The notes: generated from the sequence alone by a model not told the origin. Positions 15,870 through 24,347 are shown, counted from the first letter of the stretch. The stretch is DNA of 64,000 nucleotides from Avichristensenella sp031549905 (GCA_031549905.1 JAVBPC010000011.1:23162-87161); one strand, 5' to 3'. A program made the numbers and translations.

Positions 15870-17403
15870 CGAGAATATACTCGGGAATCGTCACTCCCGA
15901 TCCTTTCTCAAATAGTACAAGAGCGCAATCGGCTTTATGCTTAGACATATAGTCTACCATTTCTGCTTCCGTAGCACAGGTTTTCCCTAGCAACGTATTG
16001 AGTGCTGGCAATCCGTTCGCCCTCACCATTTGAGGTTCTAACGTGGGATAATCATTATCTTTTGCAATACAAATGAGGATGTTCTCGTGTCCCGCGTAGT
16101 CAGCATACCGCGTCACAGCCGCCTCATAGTCACCGTCATTATCCGTAACCACAGAAATGTTTTTTTTGAGTTTGGCGGCAATCTCCATGAAACGCTTGAA
16201 TGCAAGGCCGCCCACAGTAATTATGTCAATCCCATCATCTAAGGGTAATTTGCTATGAAGCTGAAGGTAAGCCTTTTGAACAATTAGTTCATCTGAACGC
16301 CCTTCGACCAAAATAGAACGCTCCGCAATGATCATACGAAGGGTATCATAGCCAGGCAGCTTCTGAAAGAAGTCTTTTGTTCCTGCGTCTACACAATTCA
16401 TTGTGGCCGCGTGTTCGCCATTCAAAAAGATTACTTTATTGACACCTATCTTGTTCATCAAAAAAGTGCTATGCGTTGTTATAATAAGCTGTTTCTCGCA
16501 GCATGCTTTTATAAGGCTATGAACTAGCTTGTTCAGATTTGTGTAAGAAAGATTTGTTTCCGGCTCCTCTATCATCACTAGTTGAGACTTTTCCATTTTT
16601 GTTTGCAACGCAAGCTTTGTCTTTATTGAGCCCTGTTCGCCTTTTCCAATATGCCTAAAAGGGATATCATCGATATACAAAGTCAAGTTGGAATCCCAAT
16701 TGCTGCGTGCAGACACATCTATGGATACCGATAAGCCTCTATCCGTAACTTCATCTTTATTAGCTGAAATGCGATCGTTTATCTTCTTCATGCTTTCTTG
16801 ACTTGCAAATGTTTCTTTTTGCTTGCGGTAAAGAAGAGACAACAAAGCACTTTCAGATTTTTCCAGAGTATCTTCAATGATTTTCGCAATGTACTTGTCG
16901 GAGCCACTTTGCAGCGTCTGATCAGATCGATCAAGAAGCATGACCTTCGACGGTAATTGTGAGAACTTAAAAGTGTTGTGAGCAAAAGATAGCCAAATAC
17001 ATGAGTAATACTCTATTGGCACAGTGCGCACTTCTGCTGGATCGTTTATATACTCTTTGTATTCCTGCGAAAAGTCGTTATCAAAGGCAACCCGCAAAAA
17101 CATTCCTGCACAGTCACGGCGCTCGGAATTATTGCTACCCTTATACTGAGCCAGCTCGCCTTCGACATCTTCCTTGAGGAAAATCTCAATAAAAATTTCG
17201 GGTAATGGTGCTGCAGGGTTTGTTTGCAGCTCCTCAACATACTGTTTGACCGCTCCCATGCTAAATAAATATGGGGACAACTCATATTGAATGTGCCTGC
17301 CAGACAACTGCGCTGTCATCCCCAAATTGATCGCTTCCAGAAGTGTCGATTTCCCAGCCTCATTATTCCCAACAATAATATTCAAGTCATGATTAAACAC
17401 CAT
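15856..17403 (-). CDS. OLD-family ATPase/TOPRIM nuclease (GajA-like), N-terminus frameshifted
   Basis: The 515-residue frame has an ABC-type ATPase domain (Walker A GNNEAGKST near residue 12, signature HIGKGEQGS, Walker B LVMIEEPETNLS, switch His IITTHSTFL) and a C-terminal TOPRIM domain (ILVEGRSDELIVQKAY, ITVGG, VVTDNDGDY). This is the GajA/OLD architecture. It lacks the first beta strand. Just upstream another frame encodes IEKIKIKNYKIF and the shared frame continues RDFTMVF, so one base seems missing near 17412-17418. The true start is probably TTG at 17456, behind GAGGAG. There is no ribosome site before 17403. The gene may be inactive or the read may contain an error. Confidence 0.75.
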   Translation of the reverse strand: MVFNHDLNIIVGNNEAGKSTLLEAINLGMTAQLSGRHIQYELSPYLFSMGAVKQYVEELQTNPAAPLPEIFIEIFLKEDVEGELAQYKGSNNSERRDCAGMFLRVAFDNDFSQEYKEYINDPAEVRTVPIEYYSCIWLSFAHNTFKFSQLPSKVMLLDRSDQTLQSGSDKYIAKIIEDTLEKSESALLSLLYRKQKETFASQESMKKINDRISANKDEVTDRGLSVSIDVSARSNWDSNLTLYIDDIPFRHIGKGEQGSIKTKLALQTKMEKSQLVMIEEPETNLSYTNLNKLVHSLIKACCEKQLIITTHSTFLMNKIGVNKVIFLNGEHAATMNCVDAGTKDFFQKLPGYDTLRMIIAERSILVEGRSDELIVQKAYLQLHSKLPLDDGIDIITVGGLAFKRFMEIAAKLKKNISVVTDNDGDYEAAVTRYADYAGHENILICIAKDNDYPTLEPQMVRANGLPALNTLLGKTCATEAEMVDYMSKHKADCALVLFEKGSGVTIPEYILDAIR

Positions 17404-17516
17404 CGTGAAATCACGAAAATTTTGTAGTTTTTGATTTTTATCTTTTCAATTCCCAACGCTCTACACTCCTCATGCACTTATGTGACTTGTTAATAATTTA
17501 TATTTACATATTTGAT

Positions 17517-17522
17517 ATTATA
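17517..17522 (-). promoter_or_regulatory. possible -10 element before the OLD nuclease gene
   Basis: TATAAT on the minus strand lies in the AT-rich gap 17457-17553. A matching -35 at normal spacing is not clear, so the pair of genes may also be read from upstream. Confidence 0.3.
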
Positions 17523-17553
17523 TCATATATTCTCTTGATGCTCACGTTGGCAA

Positions 17554-18240
17554 TCAAAAAGATAGTGTTTGCGAAACCACCCTTTGATTGCCAGACGTAT
17601 CCGCACCTCTTCTATTTGCCGCCGTGATAAAGAGTTTCTGTTTTAATATTTTTTTCACGGGCATTGGCACTCGTTTACACTCACTTATCGTTTCGATAAC
17701 CAAATCACGAATTGATATATTCCTTGCTATCTGTTTTTGCAACCCTTTGACATCTATTTCACACTTTGCCGCCTTAATTAAAGCCGACATAAAGCGCGGA
17801 AATGAGTCTATGTAGCCCTGTCGAATGCCGTGTTCAATTTCTATAGCCATGTAATTCTTAAAAGAAACGCCACTCCTTGAATCCACTTGAGATTGTAAAA
17901 CAATCAGTTCACTCTCGCTATTGTAAGACCAAGAGGGAAGCCTGTTTTCAAGCTCTATTATACACTGACAAAACGCTTTATCGCTATAAAACCAGGTTTC
18001 ATTGTTCGTTCCCCGAACCTCCTTCATATCGGGGTATCTGTCCAGATCAAAAAATCGAGAGTACCCTGGCGCAAATATCGTACAATACTTACCTGATGAA
18101 TAATGCAAAAAATTGAACTGTCTAATAATTGCGTCCCCGTCGCTGTCACCTGGCTTAACAAGCAGTATACAGACAACTCTTTTTTCATTGATGAGTTTTT
18201 GCTGTTGATCCAATTCCTCTAATGTCATAGCTGGGTACAT
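17554..18240 (-). CDS. hypothetical protein upstream of the OLD/UvrD pair
   Basis: I do not recognise this 228-residue protein. The first half looks alpha/beta (RVVCILLVKPGDSDGDAIIR, KYCTIFAPGYSRFFDLDRYP) and the second half helical and basic, ending KKILKQKLFITAANRRG. No signal peptide or membrane segment is present. It is on the same strand and about 100 bp ahead of the nuclease gene, with the same low GC, so it is a plausible partner such as a sensor or effector of the island; that is inference only. Confidence 0.55.
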   Translation of the reverse strand: MYPAMTLEELDQQQKLINEKRVVCILLVKPGDSDGDAIIRQFNFLHYSSGKYCTIFAPGYSRFFDLDRYPDMKEVRGTNNETWFYSDKAFCQCIIELENRLPSWSYNSESELIVLQSQVDSRSGVSFKNYMAIEIEHGIRQGYIDSFPRFMSALIKAAKCEIDVKGLQKQIARNISIRDLVIETISECKRVPMPVKKILKQKLFITAANRRGADTSGNQRVVSQTLSF

Positions 18241-18373
18241 AATTGATCACCCTATCTGCTTTTGTTGTCCCGAAGAAGCTGTTTCCAACATTATACAGTC
18301 CCCTTGCCATGCAAGCAACCCTGATCAAAAAACAGCATTTACCCCAAGCCTGATAGCTCGAAATAGATGACTG

Positions 18374-20224
18374 CTAATTTTTATACTTCCAGCAGTATCC
18401 GCCCGCATGTTTTTGTATACCTTTAGCTGCATCTCTTATACTCTTGGTACTGATACCTACTTTTATAGCAGCAGAAGAAACCGTTTCAAATTCTTCAATC
18501 ACGGTCCCGTCATCTGTCATTTGGATAATCGCGCGACCTTGTATCGGTTTGGGCACAAAACTCTTAACCTCGGCTTCTTTTACTTTTTGTGCCATAGCTT
18601 GAGCTTTTTCCTGCACCTTACGCGCCGTTTCCTGCTGAATATATAATAACTTGATCGCCTTATTCCTTCGCGCCTCCATTACTCCGCCATCAGAAGGTGG
18701 CATACGCTCGATAGCTTCTTCCAGAATTTCAATTTCGTTATCGTAATCCTTTATTTGTCGATATGCTTTGGCATATGACTCATACAAGGCCGGTGCCTCA
18801 TAACCATTGTAGCGTGCTTGATCAAATAAACTAATCGCCTCACTAATCCTTCCTTCCTTTCGTACTCCCTCACCACGCTCCCAAAATGGATAACCCGCGT
18901 CGAAGCCGCGCTCCCATTGCCCCAGATTTCGAACTTTACTTAAGGGTACACGACTATGCTTCGCATTGATAATAACATCATCGCTAGTGATGACCGGCTC
19001 ATCGCGCACACCTGCCAGAGTAAAATCATACTCACGATGCTCAGCATCAAACAACAAGTTTTCCACATCTGTGTGAGATAGCGCCATTAAACTGCTAACA
19101 ACCTTTTCAGCTTCGCGTTTGGCATAACCACTCATGCCGATATAGCTCTGCATTGAATTATAGCAATCAGAATAGGTTTCAAAAATATGCCGCGATAGCG
19201 GCTCCAAATCAGAAGGCTTAATAAAATATAGGCGACAGTTTGTGGTGCCACCTTCGCTGGCCGTGCATGCTTCTTTGGGAATTTTTGTAGTCTCGGCAGC
19301 TCTATGGTTGACAACAATATACTTTCCCTTCTTGGAAAACTTAAATTTTAGATATGTATATAGGCATGTAGCATCGACGTAGTTACTGCTGTTCTTACGG
19401 TATCTAAGCCAACGCGTATCCCCATTATTCGCCTCAATTATCCTTTGGATATAAGCGCAGACCTCAAGTTCTTCTTGCGTTTGCCTTTCATGTTCGACTT
19501 GCTTCCGTTCCACCTCAATAACTACTGCGGCCGCATCCAAAATGCCACACAAGATCTTCCCGCAGTTTTCTGCATCAGAAGATGCTCTGTGTGCCGTATC
19601 ATTGGTTAAGCCGAAGAAATCCTCTAACGTACCCTGCTTATAGTTTTCAAGACCTCTCACATATTTTCTCGAAAGGCTTAGGGTATCAAGAAATCGAATC
19701 TCTGCATCGAAACCGAGCCTTGAAAGAGTATTGCATAGAAAATCAAAGTCAAATCTTGCATTATGCGCGCACATTATCGTTTTTCCGGCCAAAGCGTCAC
19801 CTAAGAACTCTATAAGCTGTGAATATGCATCCTGCTCAACTGGAGCCCCTTTTATCATCTCGTTTGTAATATGATTGACCGCAGACGCAGATGCAGGAAT
19901 GCTAACCATGGGATTAACAAGTGTAGAAAAGAAACCCTTCGGTTTCCCATCGACAAATAGAACCGCACCAATTTCGATTATTCTATCTGTAAGTGGATTC
20001 AGGCCTGTTGTCTCCACATCAAAAGCGATAAATCTATCGCGAATCTGCTCTGCAACGTTTCCTTCCATTTCGACTTTCTCTGCCACCGCTTTTCCACGAG
20101 GTACAATACTTGGTGCCATCGGCTTCTTTTTACTCATCTGATTAACAAAAACACGCTGTTCCTCAGCAACGGAATGCTCCTCTAAAACTCGTTTTTTGTG
20201 TTTGAAGAAATCAATTAACCCCAT
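18374..20224 (-). CDS. DEDDh exonuclease-TPR-NUMOD1 fusion protein
   Basis: The 616-residue protein joins three parts. Residues about 63-225 form a DnaQ/PolC-like 3'-5' exonuclease: FIAFDVETTGLNPLTDRIIE (motif I), CAHNARFDFDFL (motif II) and AHRASSDAENC (motif III with His and Asp, DEDDh type). A long middle region ends in TPR-like helices near 480-530 (AISLFDQARYNGYEAPALYE, AYRQIKDYDNEIEILEEAIE). The last 50 residues (DGTVIEEFETVSSAAIKVG, GISTKSIRDAAKGIQKHAGG, YCWKYKN) match the NUMOD1 DNA-binding module of homing nucleases. It follows the XRE repressor gene and may share its promoter. The function is unknown; DNA trimming or defence is possible. Confidence 0.8.
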   Translation of the reverse strand: MGLIDFFKHKKRVLEEHSVAEEQRVFVNQMSKKKPMAPSIVPRGKAVAEKVEMEGNVAEQIRDRFIAFDVETTGLNPLTDRIIEIGAVLFVDGKPKGFFSTLVNPMVSIPASASAVNHITNEMIKGAPVEQDAYSQLIEFLGDALAGKTIMCAHNARFDFDFLCNTLSRLGFDAEIRFLDTLSLSRKYVRGLENYKQGTLEDFFGLTNDTAHRASSDAENCGKILCGILDAAAVVIEVERKQVEHERQTQEELEVCAYIQRIIEANNGDTRWLRYRKNSSNYVDATCLYTYLKFKFSKKGKYIVVNHRAAETTKIPKEACTASEGGTTNCRLYFIKPSDLEPLSRHIFETYSDCYNSMQSYIGMSGYAKREAEKVVSSLMALSHTDVENLLFDAEHREYDFTLAGVRDEPVITSDDVIINAKHSRVPLSKVRNLGQWERGFDAGYPFWERGEGVRKEGRISEAISLFDQARYNGYEAPALYESYAKAYRQIKDYDNEIEILEEAIERMPPSDGGVMEARRNKAIKLLYIQQETARKVQEKAQAMAQKVKEAEVKSFVPKPIQGRAIIQMTDDGTVIEEFETVSSAAIKVGISTKSIRDAAKGIQKHAGGYCWKYKN

Positions 20225-20291
20225 AATAGCCGCCTCCTCATTTGTATTTCTGTCTTCACGTTTTGCATCAAAACGAAAGTATCCTTATGCA

Positions 20292-20561
20292 TCACAGTTT
20301 ATCGGAAGCAGTCACCTCGTCATCGACAAGAACATAACCCCCGTGATAATACTTGTTAATATCAAGTCCAAGGGCTTCAATAACCCTACAGGCAATAAGA
20401 AACGAGGATGAAGAAAGATTCCGTTCCCCAGATTCAAAGCGTTGATACTGTCGAAGTTGTATTTTCGCTCGATCCGCCACCTGTTGTTGTGTTAAACCGA
20501 GTTTCTCTCTATAATCCCGCAGAATCCATTTTTCTTCTACCCGCATGACTTGCATTGCCAT
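20292..20561 (-). CDS. XRE family transcriptional regulator
   Basis: The 89-residue protein is mostly one helix-turn-helix: ILRDYREKLGLTQQQVADRA and LRQYQRFESGERNLSSSSFL. The start at 20561 is preceded by GAGGTGG. Its promoter contains a 12-bp sequence in inverted copies, one inside the -10/-35 spacer, so autoregulation is likely. The exonuclease fusion gene follows 67 bp downstream and probably forms one unit with it. Confidence 0.8.
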   Translation of the reverse strand: MAMQVMRVEEKWILRDYREKLGLTQQQVADRAKIQLRQYQRFESGERNLSSSSFLIACRVIEALGLDINKYYHGGYVLVDDEVTASDKL

Positions 20562-20592
20562 GAATGCCCACCTCGCATTCCATATTTTCTCT

Positions 20593-20646
20593 ATTCTACG
20601 ACCAATCGGACGCAGAGTCAATGACTTTTTGCGACCGATTGGTCGT
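20593..20646 (-). promoter_or_regulatory. XRE promoter with paired operators
   Basis: On the minus strand TTGACT (20616-20621) and TAGAAT (20593-20598) are 17 bp apart. ACGACCAATCGG (20598-20609) and CCGATTGGTCGT (20635-20646) are perfect inverted copies; one fills the spacer, the other lies upstream of the -35. Each is itself nearly palindromic (GACC...GGTC). Confidence 0.7.
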
Positions 20647-20679
20647 TATACAAGCCGTGTGAGAATTATGGAGACATAG

Positions 20680-20708
20680 AAAAACGGGCCTTGCTTCCGA
20701 AGCCCGTA
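20680..20708 (-). terminator. terminator of the serine recombinase operon
   Basis: On the minus strand ACGGGCT and GGCCCGT pair around a loop, followed by TTTTTC. It closes the recombinase transcription unit and separates it from the XRE promoter. Confidence 0.65.
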
Positions 20709-20813
20709 CCGTTATCCCGACTACTAGATTCCTACTTCCACCGTCTCCCCGTTCTTGAAAGCAATCGTCACCCTGTCCTTCGCGTGCACCATCACCTGCT
20801 GCACCGTGGCGTA

Positions 20814-22340
20814 CTACAGTTCCTCATCAAATGCCTGAATCAACTCATCCCGCCGCTCCAACAGCCTGAGAAACTCTGCGATCTTCTTCCGTTTTGCCGA
20901 CCGCGTAGCCTTATCGGTTTGCAGCGTGGCGATGCGCGCGCTGATCTCCTCATACCGTGCAAACAGCCCGCCGTAGTTCTGCTGGAACACCGCCTGGTCC
21001 TGCGCCGAGCGGGCATTCTCCTCAACACACTCGCGGACCTGCTGGCTCGCCGTCTCGGCCTCCGCGCCCAGCGCGGCCAACTCCTCATCCAGCGCGGAGG
21101 TATCGCCCAGTGCTTTCACGACCTGCCGGTAGGCCGCGAGCACAGAATCTTTGTTCGTCAGCATCTGGCTAAACGCCTTCACGAATGCCTGCTCAAGCTG
21201 TACATCCGTCAAGTGCGGCGTAGCACACCGGGCCTGGCCCTTGGTATACTTGCGGTTGCACTGCCACACCACGCGGCGGTAGGCATCGTTGGAGTGCCAA
21301 ACTTTGCTGCCGTATGCGCCGCCACATTCCCCGCATATAACCTTGCCAGAGAAGCAATGCGCGCTACTGTTTTGCCGACCCGCAGCTTTTCTGGCCGCGA
21401 TCTCGCCCTGCACGATCTCGAACACTTCCGGCGGGATGATGGCCGGATGACTGTCGGTGATGTAATACTGCTGCACCTCGCCCTCGTTGACCTTAGTTTT
21501 CTTGGTGAGGAAGTCCACGGTGAAGGACTTTTGCAGCATGGCGTCGCCGCGGTACTTTTCGTTGGTCAGGATGCTCTCCACGGTATTGGGACGCCAGTTT
21601 TGCTTGCCGCCAGGAGTCGGAATGCCCTCCGCCGTCAGCCGCTTGGCGATCCAAGAGGGTGACTTCCCTTCGAGAAAGTGCCGGTAAATGCGCCGGACGA
21701 TGGCGGCCTCCTCCTCAACGATCTCCGGCAGGCCGTTCACACCCTTGCGATAACCTAAAAACTGCTTATACGGTAAGGAAATTTTGCCATCCGCAAAGGA
21801 CTTCCGTTTGCCCCAGGTGACGTTCTCGGAGATAGAACGGCTCTCCTCCTGGGCCAGCGAGCTCATCAGGGTGATCAGCAGCTCGCCCTTAGCGTCCAGG
21901 GTGTCGATGTTCTCCTTCTCGAACCAGATGCCCACGCCTTTTTCCTTGAGCTGGCGGATGGTCACCAGGCTGTCCACGGTGTTGCGGGCAAAGCGGCTGA
22001 CCGATTTGGTGATGATCATGTCGATCTTCCCGGCCAGCGCGTCGGCCACCATCTCGTTGAAACCGTCGCGCTTTTTGGTGTTGGTGGCCGAAATCCCCTC
22101 GTCGGTGTAGACCTTCACCAGCTCCCATTGGTCGTTTTCCTGCACCAGGCGCGTGTAATGGTCAACCTGCGCCTCGTAACTGTTGAGCTGCTCATCGTTA
22201 TCGGTGGAAACGCGCGCGTAGGGAGCGACACGCTTCTTCGCATTGGGAGCCTGCGCTCGCGGTGCGTACCGACTGCGGGTGGCGGGGATCACGCGCATGG
22301 GCTTCCCGGTGGCGGTGGTGGTTTGGGCGGCTGTGTTCAT
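20814..22340 (-). CDS. large serine recombinase, C-terminus cut by an amber codon
   Basis: The 508-residue protein has the resolvase catalytic domain (VAPYARVSTDNDEQLNSYEA with the nucleophilic Ser, SVSRFARNTVDSLVTIRQLK), a recombinase domain (about 200-310), a zinc-ribbon (CGECGGAYGS ... CNRKYTKGQARC) and a coiled coil. It cuts and joins DNA during element movement. It reads FDEEL and then TAG (20814-20816), after which the same frame continues YATVQQVMVHAKDRVTIAF to a second stop at 20724-20726. Homologues normally read FDEELW-YAT, so TGG probably became TAG, removing about 29 residues. The start overlaps the stop of the upstream recombinase. Confidence 0.85.
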   Translation of the reverse strand: MNTAAQTTTATGKPMRVIPATRSRYAPRAQAPNAKKRVAPYARVSTDNDEQLNSYEAQVDHYTRLVQENDQWELVKVYTDEGISATNTKKRDGFNEMVADALAGKIDMIITKSVSRFARNTVDSLVTIRQLKEKGVGIWFEKENIDTLDAKGELLITLMSSLAQEESRSISENVTWGKRKSFADGKISLPYKQFLGYRKGVNGLPEIVEEEAAIVRRIYRHFLEGKSPSWIAKRLTAEGIPTPGGKQNWRPNTVESILTNEKYRGDAMLQKSFTVDFLTKKTKVNEGEVQQYYITDSHPAIIPPEVFEIVQGEIAARKAAGRQNSSAHCFSGKVICGECGGAYGSKVWHSNDAYRRVVWQCNRKYTKGQARCATPHLTDVQLEQAFVKAFSQMLTNKDSVLAAYRQVVKALGDTSALDEELAALGAEAETASQQVRECVEENARSAQDQAVFQQNYGGLFARYEEISARIATLQTDKATRSAKRKKIAEFLRLLERRDELIQAFDEEL

Positions 22341-23659
22341 GGCTGATTCCCTCCATTTCTACGCGCAAGCTCCTTCTCGCGGGCACGCTGCTTGGCTTCC
22401 TCGCTCCAAGCGCGAGACTTGTCGCGCCATTCTTTTTCGACGGCACGGCCATCCCTAAAAAGAAAAACCAGCCGGTTCGCGGCTGGCACATGGACTTCCT
22501 GAATCATTTTCGTAAACATCGCATCATCGAAGGTGTCCAATCCGAGGGTCTCGGCGGCGGTGGCCAGCAGGATGTCCTCGGGGATTTGCTTGGAGGAGCA
22601 GTGCGCCTTGCCCCACTGGTTGAAGGTGGAGCAAATCCACGCAGGCTTCTCGTAAGGCGACCCGGCGTTCACGATCTTTCGGCGGTAGTGCTTGCCGCAC
22701 TGGTCGCAGATCATGATGCTGGTGAATGGGTACTCCCGCTGCTCAAACGGCGGCGGCGCGAACGCCTCTGTCCGACGATCCAGTTCAGCCTGTACCCTAT
22801 CGAAGGTCTCGCGGTCGATGATCGCCTCATGGTTGTTGGGTATCTCGTACATGGGCAGTTCGCCAGTGTTCTTGACTAGCTTTTTATCAATGTGGTTGTT
22901 ACTGTACGACTTTTGCAGTACAAGATCACCGCAATATTTCTCGTTGCGCAGGATGCCGATCACGTTGCTCTCGCTAATGGTCTTCCCGAAACGCCCGCGC
23001 ACGCCCTGTTCGGCCAGTTTCTTCATGATGGCGTTTTTGCCCATGCCGGCGAGATAATCCGAGAAGATGCCGCGGACGATTTCGGCCTCCTTCGGCTCGA
23101 CGTGCAGTTCGCCGTTCACCAGTCGGTATCCCAGCATTTTCAGGTTGTTGGGGATGCCGCGCTGGAACTTGCGGCGCATCCGCCACTTGCAGTTCTCCGA
23201 AACACTATAGCTCTCCTCCTGGGCAAAGGATGCTAGGATCGAAAGCATGAACTCGCCGTTGGCGCTAAGGGTTTTGAGGTTTTCCTTCTCAAACCAGACC
23301 TCAATGCCCAGGGCTTTCAGCTCCCGCACGGTTTCCAGCAGGGTGACGGTGTTGCGGGCGAACCGCGTGACGGACTTCGTGATCACCAGGTCGATCTTAC
23401 CCGCGCGGCAGTCGGCCAGCAGCCGCTGGAAGCCGTCGCGGTTTTCCTTCGTGCCGGTCAGCGCCTCGTCCGAGTAAATGCCGGCGAATTGCCAGCCCGC
23501 GCGCTTTTGAATGAAATCACTGTAGTAACTGACCTGAGCGGCCAGCGACTGGAGCATGGCGTCCTTGCCCGACGACACACGGGCGTAGGCGGCGACGCGG
23601 AGCAGTTTGATGGGCGCGGGTGCAGGGCGCGGTACTTTCGATACAATCCGTTGATGCAT
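22337..23659 (-). CDS. large serine recombinase
   Basis: The 440-residue protein has the catalytic domain AAYARVSSGKDAMLQSLAAQ (active Ser in RVSS), ITKSVTRFARNTVTLLETVR, a recombinase domain about 165-290 and a zinc ribbon CDQCGKHYRR ... CSTFNQWGKAHC. The start at 23659 (MHQRIVSK) follows AAGGAGGAACACC. It is paired with a second recombinase whose start overlaps its stop; such pairs may act as hetero-complexes in integration or excision. Confidence 0.85.
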   Translation of the reverse strand: MHQRIVSKVPRPAPAPIKLLRVAAYARVSSGKDAMLQSLAAQVSYYSDFIQKRAGWQFAGIYSDEALTGTKENRDGFQRLLADCRAGKIDLVITKSVTRFARNTVTLLETVRELKALGIEVWFEKENLKTLSANGEFMLSILASFAQEESYSVSENCKWRMRRKFQRGIPNNLKMLGYRLVNGELHVEPKEAEIVRGIFSDYLAGMGKNAIMKKLAEQGVRGRFGKTISESNVIGILRNEKYCGDLVLQKSYSNNHIDKKLVKNTGELPMYEIPNNHEAIIDRETFDRVQAELDRRTEAFAPPPFEQREYPFTSIMICDQCGKHYRRKIVNAGSPYEKPAWICSTFNQWGKAHCSSKQIPEDILLATAAETLGLDTFDDAMFTKMIQEVHVPAANRLVFLFRDGRAVEKEWRDKSRAWSEEAKQRAREKELARRNGGNQP

Positions 23660-23722
23660 GGTGTTCCTCCTTCCTTTTTGTATCGACATGTTACCGTACA
23701 CCCGCGCTTATATGAAGTCCAT

Positions 23723-23887
23723 TTAGAGAGATAAACCGGCGGTTATGGGGAGAAATTCTTTGGCAAAACTTGTGCTGAGTACCCGGTAATCCGCCTCGTC
23801 AATGATGCCGCCGGCAAGCATCTCGCGGGCCAGTGCCATCGCCGCCTGATAGCTCACCTCCCGGTCAAACTGCGCTTTCGTCCACAT
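23723..23887 (-). CDS. small SHOCT-like protein of the recombinase module
   Basis: The 54-residue protein (MWTKAQFDREVSYQAAMALA, MLAGGIIDEADYRVL) resembles small SHOCT-like proteins that commonly precede paired large serine recombinases in Clostridia. GGAGGTG lies before the ATG at 23887. It overlaps the 3' end of the HTH/zinc-finger gene. Its function is unknown; a helper role in recombination is inferred from recurrent linkage. Confidence 0.65.
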   Translation of the reverse strand: MWTKAQFDREVSYQAAMALAREMLAGGIIDEADYRVLSTSFAKEFLPITAGLSL

Positions 23888-24284
23888 GGGCACCTCCATA
23901 ACGAGCCGAAATGTAGCATGGGTGCGAGCAATAGCGCCGGTTCTGCACAGGGTAGCTATCAAAAAGGACACCACAGCACGCACAGGCCCGCTGCACAACC
24001 ACCCTGTGATTGAGCTGCGCCCGGTGTACGTTCCACCAGGCAGAGCGGCAGGCATCCGAACAGAACCGTTTCTCCCGTTTGGTGCGCGGATCGAGCGCCT
24101 GGCCACAATGGGCGCAGCAGTTGGGGGCAGGCGCAGGGTTATCATTCATTTTTGGTTGTATGCCTTGTCGACGGCAGTAGGATTTTACCGTGTTGACGGA
24201 CATGCCGAGCCGTGCGGCGATCTCCGAAAAGGCATTTCCGTTTTCGCGCAGGGCTTTGAGCCGTATGCGCTGTTCCTTTGTCAT
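23865..24284 (-). CDS. HTH and zinc-finger protein of the recombinase module
   Basis: The 139-residue protein has an N-terminal sigma-like helix-turn-helix (RIRLKALRENGNAFSEIAAR, LGMSVNTVKSYCRRQGI), followed by two Cys clusters (CCAHCGQALDP ... RFCSDACRSAWW and CACCGVLFDSY ... RYCSHPCYISARYG), each suited to one zinc. GAGGTGAGCACG precedes the ATG at 24284. It leads the recombinase operon and could regulate it or target the recombinases. Confidence 0.7.
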   Translation of the reverse strand: MTKEQRIRLKALRENGNAFSEIAARLGMSVNTVKSYCRRQGIQPKMNDNPAPAPNCCAHCGQALDPRTKREKRFCSDACRSAWWNVHRAQLNHRVVVQRACACCGVLFDSYPVQNRRYCSHPCYISARYGGAHVDESAV

Positions 24285-24301
24285 CGTGCTCACCTCGATA
24301 T

Positions 24302-24335
24302 GAAAATGCGGCCCACAGGCAACCCCGTGAGCCGC
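24302..24335 (-). terminator. terminator of the prophage late operon
   Basis: On the minus strand GCGGCTCAC pairs with GTGGGCCGC (9 bp, one G-U), followed by ATTTTCAT, 13 bp after the lysin stop. Confidence 0.65.
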
Positions 24336-24347
24336 GTGATGAGAATA

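Larger units (their letters stand above)
20680..24284 (-). mobile_element. two-recombinase mobile module
   Basis: Four tightly packed minus-strand genes (HTH/zinc-finger protein, 54-residue protein, two large serine recombinases, each overlapping or abutting the next) end in a terminator. The phage lysis operon has its own terminator at 24302-24335, so this is a separate unit next to or inside the prophage. Its ends were not resolved. Confidence 0.5.
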
